Assembly (NCBI GenBank): GCA_030532405.1 | Contig: JAUNLF010000002.1 | Location: 186,001 to 250,000, forward strand | DNA: 64,000 bases | Origin: Actinomycetaceae bacterium | Lineage (GTDB): Bacteria; Actinomycetota; Actinomycetes; Actinomycetales; Actinomycetaceae | Direction: 5' to 3' | Shown: one piece after another, positions 57,885 through 64,000 of the stretch | Layout of the letters: each line of letters opens with the position of its first letter | Numbering within the stretch: the first letter of the stretch is position 1 | The notes under the pieces: generated by a model | Seen by the model: only the letters and a program-made list of their open reading frames with translations | Database searches by the model: none | Told to the model about the DNA's origin: nothing | Position numbers and translations under genes: made by a program

Positions 57885-58870
57885 CGTAGCTTGAGGCCTT
57901 TGACGCGGTGGTCGGGGCCTTTTTCGATGACGAGGGTTGCGCGCTCGCGGGTGGGTTCAATGTTTTCTACGAGGTTGGGCAGGTTGATGCGCCGCCAAAT
58001 TTCGCGAGAGCGTGTCACGGCGTCCTCATCATCCAAATCTGCGTAGTTCTTGAAATACGACTGGTCGTGCGTGAACGCGGTGCCGCGAAGCTTCAAAAAC
58101 CGGTTAATGTACCACTTTTCAATGTCCTCGGGGGCTGCGTCAACGTAGATTGAAAAATCAAAATAATCCGAAACAGCAACCGCTCCTGTTTGCCCCAGGG
58201 CTGTGCGGGCGGGTTGGAGGACGTTCAGGCCCTCAACGATGAGGATGTCGGGGCGGCTTACAAGTTCGTACTCGCCGGGCACAATGTCGTAAGACAGGTG
58301 CGAGTAGACGGGCGCGTACACTTCTTCTTTGCCGGACTTAACTGCGGAAATGAACTCCATGAGCGCAATGCGGTCGTAAGACTCAGGGAAGCCCTTTTTC
58401 TCCATGATTCCGCGTTCTTGTAGCACCTTGTTGGGGTACAAAAACCCATCGGTCGCAATCAGTTGTACGCGCGGAGTGGAGGGCCAGCGCCGCAAAAGCT
58501 CGCGAAGTAGGCGCGCAGTGGAGGATTTACCTACCGCAACCGACCCTGCGACGCCGATAATGAATGGGACCGGAGGGCGATCGGGTTCCTGCAGAAACAG
58601 GTGGCGTTCGCGGCCCAGCCGGCGAGTCGAATCCACGTACATCTGCAACAGTGCAGACACCGGGCGGTAGATAGCGTCGACCTCACTTAAATCAAGCGGG
58701 TCACCCAAGCTAGAGATGCGGTCAACATCATGCGCGGTCAGTGGAAGCGGTGTTGAATCTGCAAGCGAGCGCCAAGCCTCACGCGTGAAAAACTCGAAGG
58801 GGGACGGCTCGACTCGTTGAGCATCTGCGGGCAAATCGGAATACACGAATCTATCTTGCCTGAAAAACAC
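57875..58870 (-). CDS. coaA: pantothenate kinase, type I (CoaA)
   Basis: CoaA phosphorylates pantothenate in the first step of coenzyme A synthesis. The 331-residue protein has FFTREAWRSL near 27-36, the P-loop GVAGSVAVGKSSTARLL at 106-122, LIATDGFLYPNKVLQERGIM, KGFPESYDRIALMEF and ILIVEGLNVLQP. The GTG at 58870 has only GGGGA directly against it; the GTG eight codons later (58846) is an alternative start. It is divergent from the NAD(P)HX repair gene across 144 bases. Confidence 0.95.
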   Translation of the reverse strand: MFFRQDRFVYSDLPADAQRVEPSPFEFFTREAWRSLADSTPLPLTAHDVDRISSLGDPLDLSEVDAIYRPVSALLQMYVDSTRRLGRERHLFLQEPDRPPVPFIIGVAGSVAVGKSSTARLLRELLRRWPSTPRVQLIATDGFLYPNKVLQERGIMEKKGFPESYDRIALMEFISAVKSGKEEVYAPVYSHLSYDIVPGEYELVSRPDILIVEGLNVLQPARTALGQTGAVAVSDYFDFSIYVDAAPEDIEKWYINRFLKLRGTAFTHDQSYFKNYADLDDEDAVTRSREIWRRINLPNLVENIEPTRERATLVIEKGPDHRVKGLKLRKI

Positions 58871-59014
58871 TCCCCGCGCGTGTATGGGCGACTTTCAAAT
58901 AGAAAAACTTAGGGAAAATCACGACGATCGAGGCTACAACTTAATGTCCGTGCCTATCCGTACCATTGAGACATAAAGTCAAAGAGATAAAAAGTTAGGG
59001 ACGGTGGAGCTCAA

Positions 59015-60892
59015 ATGATAGTCACCCACAGCGTTGAAACAATCCGGGAAGTCGAGCGGAAGGCTGTCGCGGCTGCACCAACGGACCTATTCATGAGGAA
59101 AGCGGCGATCGGCGTAGCTGAAGCGGCAAACCGGATGCTACGTCAAGTTGATGAGTACTACGAATACGTCATCGTTTTTGTTGGTGGTGGTGACAACGGT
59201 GGTGACGCCCTCTATGCCGCTTCAATACTGGCAATGTTTAGTTACGACGTCGAAGCCATACTGTTAACAGATCACCCGCACGAACGCGCACTTGCGGAAG
59301 CAGTCAGACGGCGCGTGAAAATCACTGATGCTTCAAACATGTCTGCGGAAGAAGTTGTGGATCGAGCCAAATACGGAACCCTGTGGATTGATGGGATTCT
59401 AGGTACTGGATTCAAAGGCGAATTGCGTGAACCCCTACGCTCGATTATTGCCGGCCTGGAAGCCATTCGCACTGAACCGCCCCACCCGCTCGTTTTGGAA
59501 ACAGACCCAACTTCAGACGGCGCCGACGAGGACCGGGATACGAAGTCCGCGGATGCGGTCGAGCCTGAAAGCAGCGGTGATGAAAGGCTGGACGCCCTAC
59601 GGGCGTGGCGAAAAGTGGATTTCGAGTTCTTGTCCGCTAAGCCCGTCAATTTGGAATATGGCGACCCGCTATTCGACCCCAGCTGGCAGTTCCCGGAAGA
59701 AAACGTGCGCGACTACCAGCGCCGCGTCGTTGCTGTAGATGTTCACTCAGGGGTGACCGCGGACGACGGCAGTGTCAGTGGGCCAGCCCTCTTCGCGGAC
59801 ACCGTCGTAACCATGGGAGCCATCAAACCCGCCCTCCTGCTACCACCCGCCGCGTACCTACATAGGCGCATAGAGCTAGTGGACTTGTTATTGGATTTCG
59901 AGGACGAGGGCGAAACTCGCACCCTGGATTTCAAGGACTTTCACGACGACTATCCCGTGCCAGGGCCGCTCGACCACAAGTACACGCGCGGAGTCGTGCA
60001 AATGGTTGTGGGATCCGAGCAGTATCCGGGAGCGGCGGTGCTGGGGACGCTTGGCGCGCAAAACACCGGGGTAGGCATGGTCAGGTTGGAAACCACGCAG
60101 ACCCCGAAAATGCTGGCACTACAGGAGGCACCCGGGATTGTGCCGGGGACGGGCCGGGCGCAGGCGATAGCGGTCGGGTCGGGGATGGATCCCGAGGATC
60201 GCAAGACGTACGCGCGAATCGAGGCGGCGCTGCAAGGCGCCCGCGCCCAGTCCATTCCTGTCGTGATTGACGCGGGCGCGCTGAGTGTCGCGGCTCGCAT
60301 GGTGGCTGACGATTTCGATTTCACGGCGCCCGCGGTGTGGACTCCGCACGCGGGGGAGGCCGCCGCGATTCTCACGATCCTTGACGACGGTGAGTGGGAC
60401 CGCGCGAAAGTTGAGGCAGCCCCCGTGGTGGCGGCTCGCCGCCTGGCTGAACTCACCGGTGGGATCATCGTCATGAAGGGCGGAATCACACTGGTCGTGA
60501 ACCCCGCCGGGACCGTGTACGCGCAGACGCAGGCCCCCGCCTGGGCGGCCGTCGCGGGGAGCGGCGACGTCCTCACTGGTGTGATTGCTGTGCGCGTCGC
60601 CCACCAGCAAGTCGAAGTGGAGCGGGAAGCCAGCTCGCCCTCGAACGCGAATGAACATGACTGGAATGAAAAGTTCACGAGGGCCGCCGCGAGCGCGGTC
60701 TGGCTCCACGGCACGGCCGCCTCAAAGGTGGCCGATGCGACGGGTGACGCGAATTTCGAGATCACGAGTAATGTCGGCTACCCGGATTTCAAATGGAAAT
60801 GGAGGAGGGCGGGCGGCCCGATCGCAGCCGTTGACATTGCGCGTAAACTGAGCAAGGTAATCTGGGAGACCACATTCGGAAAACGCAGTTAA
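59015..60892 (+). CDS. nnr: bifunctional NAD(P)H-hydrate epimerase/dehydratase with an insertion
   Basis: The enzyme repairs hydrated NAD(P)H. The N-terminal YjeF epimerase part has VGGGDNGGDALYAAS at about 56-70, WIDGILGTGFKGELREPLRS and VVAVDVHSGVTADDGSVSG near 238-256. The C-terminal ATP/ADP-dependent dehydratase part has GSEQYPGAAVLG, TPHAGEAAAIL and the catalytic AGSGDVLTGVI near 514-524. At 625 residues it is longer than the usual 480-520, because about 80 residues, mostly acidic (roughly 152-235), sit inside the epimerase domain between the GTGFKG loop and VVAVD. ATG start; AGGGACGGTGGAG lies upstream. Confidence 0.93.
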   Translation: MIVTHSVETIREVERKAVAAAPTDLFMRKAAIGVAEAANRMLRQVDEYYEYVIVFVGGGDNGGDALYAASILAMFSYDVEAILLTDHPHERALAEAVRRRVKITDASNMSAEEVVDRAKYGTLWIDGILGTGFKGELREPLRSIIAGLEAIRTEPPHPLVLETDPTSDGADEDRDTKSADAVEPESSGDERLDALRAWRKVDFEFLSAKPVNLEYGDPLFDPSWQFPEENVRDYQRRVVAVDVHSGVTADDGSVSGPALFADTVVTMGAIKPALLLPPAAYLHRRIELVDLLLDFEDEGETRTLDFKDFHDDYPVPGPLDHKYTRGVVQMVVGSEQYPGAAVLGTLGAQNTGVGMVRLETTQTPKMLALQEAPGIVPGTGRAQAIAVGSGMDPEDRKTYARIEAALQGARAQSIPVVIDAGALSVAARMVADDFDFTAPAVWTPHAGEAAAILTILDDGEWDRAKVEAAPVVAARRLAELTGGIIVMKGGITLVVNPAGTVYAQTQAPAWAAVAGSGDVLTGVIAVRVAHQQVEVEREASSPSNANEHDWNEKFTRAAASAVWLHGTAASKVADATGDANFEITSNVGYPDFKWKWRRAGGPIAAVDIARKLSKVIWETTFGKRS

Positions 60893-60901
60893 GGGGGCCA
60901 G

Positions 60902-61453
60902 TTGTCTCAGCCTGAAGCGCCGCACCCAAACACGCCGGAACCCGGCGCGCAGGGGCAACCCGTTTCGCACGCCCGTGTGGCAGGGCACCCCACGCGCGAG
61001 GGTGGCGTAGCGGGGCCGCCCGCATCGGAAGCCGCCGCGAAAAAGCCGCGCGAAAAACTGATCGACGCGACCACCTGGAAGTTCGCGATCGTCGGGGTCA
61101 TCAACACGATTGTCGGCACGACCGTCATGTTCTTGGCGTACAACTGGCTCGGATTCGGCTACTGGGTGTCGTCAGCGCTGAACTACATAATCGGCTCGAT
61201 CGTCAGCTTCTTCCTGAACAAATACTTCACATTCCAAAACAAGGAACGCTCCCTCAAACAAGTCGTCCTCTTCATCGCGAACATTACAATCTGCTACCTA
61301 CTGGCCTACGGAATGGCAAAACCAATCATCTATAACGTGCTTGAGGGCGTGTCTGTAACGGTTGCCGACAACGTCGCCATGGGCCTCGGCATGGTGTTGT
61401 TCGTCATCCTGAACTACGCCGGCCAACGCTGGGTAGTCTTCCGCAAACCGTAA
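60902..61453 (+). CDS. GtrA-like membrane protein
   Basis: The 183-residue protein has a Pro/Gly/Ala-rich cytoplasmic N-terminus (about 1-55) and four hydrophobic helices beginning TWKFAIVGVINTIVGTTVMF, including NYIIGSIVSFFLNKYFTF, which is typical of the GtrA family. Members are thought to flip polyprenyl-phosphate sugars for cell-surface polysaccharide; the substrate is unknown. TTG start with AGGGGG 6 bases before it. It lies 9 bases after the repair enzyme, so they are probably co-transcribed. The 187 bases to alr are very GC-rich, with no other gene seen. Confidence 0.85.
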   Translation: MSQPEAPHPNTPEPGAQGQPVSHARVAGHPTREGGVAGPPASEAAAKKPREKLIDATTWKFAIVGVINTIVGTTVMFLAYNWLGFGYWVSSALNYIIGSIVSFFLNKYFTFQNKERSLKQVVLFIANITICYLLAYGMAKPIIYNVLEGVSVTVADNVAMGLGMVLFVILNYAGQRWVVFRKP

Positions 61454-61640
61454 CCGCCGCAGCGCGGGTGCCAGAGGCGCCAGGATGGGCGCGGGAGGCC
61501 GCGCGCCCGCGAACGCCTCGTGGCCGCACCTTTCAACCCCGCCCACCCGGCGCCGCGCGGGAGGGCGGAATGCTACGTAATAGTGGAATCGCGGCCTGTT
61601 GGTTGCCCGCGCGGTGGTAAGTTCGACGCAGGAGGAAAAG

Positions 61641-62879
61641 ATGTCCGAACAGCTTTCACGGTACCCGGCGGTTGCTGAGATCGACCTGCAGGCACTCGCC
61701 CACAATGTGCAAAAAATGCGAGAGTTCGCGCCGAACTCTCGCCACATGGGCATCATCAAAGCCGACTCGTACGGACACGGCCGCGCCCTCTTTGCCGTGC
61801 AACTCGCCAAACTTGGCTACGACATCGTTGGCATCGCGCAACTCGCCGAAGCCCTCGAAGCGCGCAAAGAACTAGACGCTGCAGGCTTCCAAAACGTCGC
61901 CGTATTCTCGTGGATCCTCCCACCCGTAGGTGAAGACACCCTGCGCGACGCCCTCCAAACCGGCATCGAACTTTCAGTATCAACACCAGCGCAAATCGAA
62001 GCCATCACCTCCGCGTACGCCAGCCTTACGCAGGCTCAACAGGCGGCGTCCTCCCGCGCGGCGGCGCGTATTCATTTGAAGGTGGACACGGGAATGGGCC
62101 GTGCGGGGGCAACCCCGGAAGAGTTCCCAGCCCTCGTGGACGCCGCAATCCAAGCCCAAAAAAGCGGGATCCAAATCGTGGGAGTGTGGTCTCACTTGGC
62201 CCGCGCTGACGAGGCCGGTGAAGACGGCAACGCCGCAACCATGCGCCAGCTAGAAATCTTTAAAACCGCCGCCAAACTAGCCAAAGACCGCGGACTCGAA
62301 GGCTTCCAGCTTCACCTAGCCGCATCGTCGGGCCAAATCTGGCACCCGAACACGCATTTCGACATGGTCCGCGACGGCATCGCCATGTACGGCCTATCAC
62401 CAGACCCCGCAAACACGGCGACCCTAGACCTGGGACTCCAGCCCGTCATGACGCTGAAAGCCCAACTCACTTCCGTCAAGAAAGTAAAGGCCGGCCAGAC
62501 AGTTTCCTACGGAGGAACCTGGATCGCCCAGCGCGACACCTGGCTCGCCCTTGTACCACTTGGATACGGCGACGGAATCCCACGCCACGCATCAAACGCC
62601 GGCCCCGTGCACGTACAAACGCGGCAAGGAACTGTGCGAACCCACGTCGTTGGGCGAGTTTGCATGGACCAGTTCGTAATCGACCTCGGACCCGCAAACA
62701 AAGCGCCCGCAAATCCCGGCGACTGGGCCATCCTCTTTGGCAACCCGCAGCGCCTATCCACAGCCGGATGCCCCACCGCTGACGACTGGGCCAAAGCAAG
62801 CGGTACCATTAACTACGAAATCGTAACCCGGCTCGGCGCGCGCGTGCCTCGTATCATTTTTGAGGGCGAGCCTCGCTGA
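61641..62879 (+). CDS. alr: alanine racemase
   Basis: Alr makes D-alanine for peptidoglycan with PLP. The 412-residue protein has the PLP Lys40 in GIIKADSYGHG, the IHLKVDTGMGRAG segment, the second catalytic Tyr (about 290) in VSYGGTW, LGYGDGIPRHASN and GRVCMDQFVIDLG. The ATG at 61641 has AGGAGGAAAAG directly upstream, so the frame's 14-codon upstream part is not used. It is followed after 46 bases by tsaE, the usual actinobacterial neighbour. Confidence 0.97.
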   Translation: MSEQLSRYPAVAEIDLQALAHNVQKMREFAPNSRHMGIIKADSYGHGRALFAVQLAKLGYDIVGIAQLAEALEARKELDAAGFQNVAVFSWILPPVGEDTLRDALQTGIELSVSTPAQIEAITSAYASLTQAQQAASSRAAARIHLKVDTGMGRAGATPEEFPALVDAAIQAQKSGIQIVGVWSHLARADEAGEDGNAATMRQLEIFKTAAKLAKDRGLEGFQLHLAASSGQIWHPNTHFDMVRDGIAMYGLSPDPANTATLDLGLQPVMTLKAQLTSVKKVKAGQTVSYGGTWIAQRDTWLALVPLGYGDGIPRHASNAGPVHVQTRQGTVRTHVVGRVCMDQFVIDLGPANKAPANPGDWAILFGNPQRLSTAGCPTADDWAKASGTINYEIVTRLGARVPRIIFEGEPR

Positions 62880-62925
62880 GCCACACGCTGCAACAACCAC
62901 TAGAACTAAGAACCGTAGGAACTGA

Positions 62926-63453
62926 ATGTTTAGTATCACTGCGAAAAATGCGGGAGACACTCAGGAACTGGGCGCCGCACTAGCAAACTTCGTGCGCGGC
63001 GGCGACCTCATCATGCTGACCGGCGACCTCGGAACCGGTAAAACGACGTTCACGCAAGGCCTCGGCCGCGCAATGGGCGTCAAAGGCCGCGTCGCATCAC
63101 CCACATTCATCATCGCCCGCGTGCACCAAGGGACCTCCGGCCCTGACCTCGTGCACGTGGACGCCTACCGGATCGAAGACCTAGACGACCTGGAAACACT
63201 CGACCTGGACACGGCACTAGAAGAAGCCGTCGTCGTCGTCGAATGGGGAGAAGGAAAAACCGAAGCGCTAACCGATGAGCGCCTCGAAGTTGTCATCACC
63301 AACCCCGCAGACATTTCACAAGTTGCCGACGACCTGGAAACCGCCGACTCGGGCGTGCGCGAACTGCGCTTCAACCCCGTCGGCCTGCGCTGGCAAGCCG
63401 AAGACACCCTAGAAGAAGCCCTACGCGCAGCCGTTGAGGAGAACTACGCATGA
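62926..63453 (+). CDS. tsaE: tRNA threonylcarbamoyladenosine biosynthesis ATPase TsaE
   Basis: TsaE is the ATPase that works with TsaB and TsaD in making the universal t6A37 tRNA modification. The 175-residue protein has the P-loop LTGDLGTGKTTFTQGLG at 31-47, VASPTFIIARVH near 56-67, HVDAYRIEDLDDLETLDLD and VVVEWGEG. An unusually long acidic C-terminal part (about 30 residues) follows. ATGA overlap with tsaB shows coupling. Confidence 0.96.
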   Translation: MFSITAKNAGDTQELGAALANFVRGGDLIMLTGDLGTGKTTFTQGLGRAMGVKGRVASPTFIIARVHQGTSGPDLVHVDAYRIEDLDDLETLDLDTALEEAVVVVEWGEGKTEALTDERLEVVITNPADISQVADDLETADSGVRELRFNPVGLRWQAEDTLEEALRAAVEENYA

Positions 63454-64000
63454 TCGACCTTTGCATTGACACGTCCGTTGGCGCCACCGTTGCGGTAGTC
63501 ACCGAAGATCAAATCACCTCGACCACCGAGCCCAGTTCACGCGCACACGCCGAACGCCTATCCGCCCTCGTTGCAGACGCGTTAGAAGAGGCCGGATTTA
63601 GCCGCGCATCCAAAGACGTGGACCTAGACCAGGTGATCGTCGGTACGGGACCCGCCCCGTTCACCGGACTACGCGCCGGACTCGTAACCGCCCGCGTAAT
63701 CGGCCGCGTGAACGGCGTGCCCGTCAGGGGAGTGGGATCCCTCGACATCCTCGCCCGCGGATACCTAGACGAAATGCCATCCGACGCCGAAGTCGTAGTC
63801 GTCACCGACGCGCGCCGCAAAGAAGTCTACTGGGCGCACTACCGCGCTCGCGGCCCGCGCGACGTTGAACTAATCGAAGGGCCCGCCGTCAACACCGCCG
63901 AGTTCGTCGCCAACAAGTTCCGCTCCCAAGACGTCGAGTTCGCCGGCCCCGGATGCGCAGCCTACCCCGACGCCCTCCCGTCCTCCCGCGTCGACGGTGA
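63450..64000 (+). CDS. tsaB: tRNA threonylcarbamoyladenosine biosynthesis protein TsaB (partial, 3' end outside window)
   Basis: TsaB is the inactive partner of TsaD in t6A synthesis. The visible 183 codons begin MIDLCIDTSVGATVAVVTED and contain the family block IVGTGPAPFTGLRAGLVTAR and a VTDARRKEVYWAHYR strand-helix segment. The gene runs off the window end, in frame. It shares ATGA with tsaE. Confidence 0.95.
   Translation, partial: MIDLCIDTSVGATVAVVTEDQITSTTEPSSRAHAERLSALVADALEEAGFSRASKDVDLDQVIVGTGPAPFTGLRAGLVTARVIGRVNGVPVRGVGSLDILARGYLDEMPSDAEVVVVTDARRKEVYWAHYRARGPRDVELIEGPAVNTAEFVANKFRSQDVEFAGPGCAAYPDALPSSRVDG

Noticed and set aside
59950-60765. 271-codon minus-strand open frame opposite the NAD(P)HX repair gene
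   Set aside because: It overlaps the intact dehydratase domain and is Ala/Ser-rich without any recognisable motif.

Overview
The window comes from a high-GC Gram-positive bacterium (Actinomycetota). The evidence is actinobacterial gene order (secE-nusG-rplKA-rplJL-rpoBC-rpsLG-fusA-tuf, then the S10/spc/alpha clusters), RpoB and RpoC of actinobacterial type, frequent GTG and TTG starts, two apparently leaderless genes, C-terminally extended S3 and L17, and a surface protein with an LAxTG sorting signal. A host-associated member of the Actinomycetaceae or a close relative is my best guess; this is inference from gene content, not a database match.

Layout. 1-9.7 kb holds peripheral and metabolic genes: an MFS transporter tail, murB, a protein with two alpha/beta-hydrolase domains, an adenosine-deaminase family enzyme, an aminoglycoside-phosphotransferase-fold protein, a monoacylglycerol-lipase-like hydrolase, an AGCS amino-acid:cation symporter and an aspartate aminotransferase. 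9.9-26.6 kb holds tRNA-Trp(CCA), secE, nusG, rplK-rplA, an L10 leader with attenuator, rplJ-rplL, rpoB-rpoC, rpsL-rpsG-fusA and tuf. 26.7-36.7 kb is a 10-kb accessory island between tuf and rpsJ: a secreted, wall-anchored GH85 endo-beta-N-acetylglucosaminidase, a complete carbohydrate ABC importer without its ATPase, a cytoplasmic GH35 beta-galactosidase, and a divergent LacI regulator with a perfect 16-bp palindromic operator at the operon promoter. 37.0-53.3 kb holds the S10, spc and alpha clusters through rplQ, including secY, adk, map, infA and a short rpmJ. 53.3-64.0 kb holds a ROK-family protein, truA, rplM-rpsI, glmM, coaA (opposite strand), bifunctional NAD(P)HX repair enzyme, a GtrA-like membrane protein, alr, tsaE and a truncated tsaB.

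How it works together. Most of the window is the translation and transcription core, cut into operons by clear intrinsic terminators (after rplA, rplL, rpoC, tuf, rpsQ, rplO, adk, rplQ and rpsI). The notable part is the island. My model is that the surface GH85 cuts N-linked glycans from host glycoproteins at the chitobiose core, the binding-protein-dependent importer takes up released oligosaccharides, GH35 removes beta-galactose inside the cell, and the LacI protein senses a galactosylated sugar and controls the GH35-importer operon. The enzymes are recognised from sequence motifs; the pathway and its substrates are inference.
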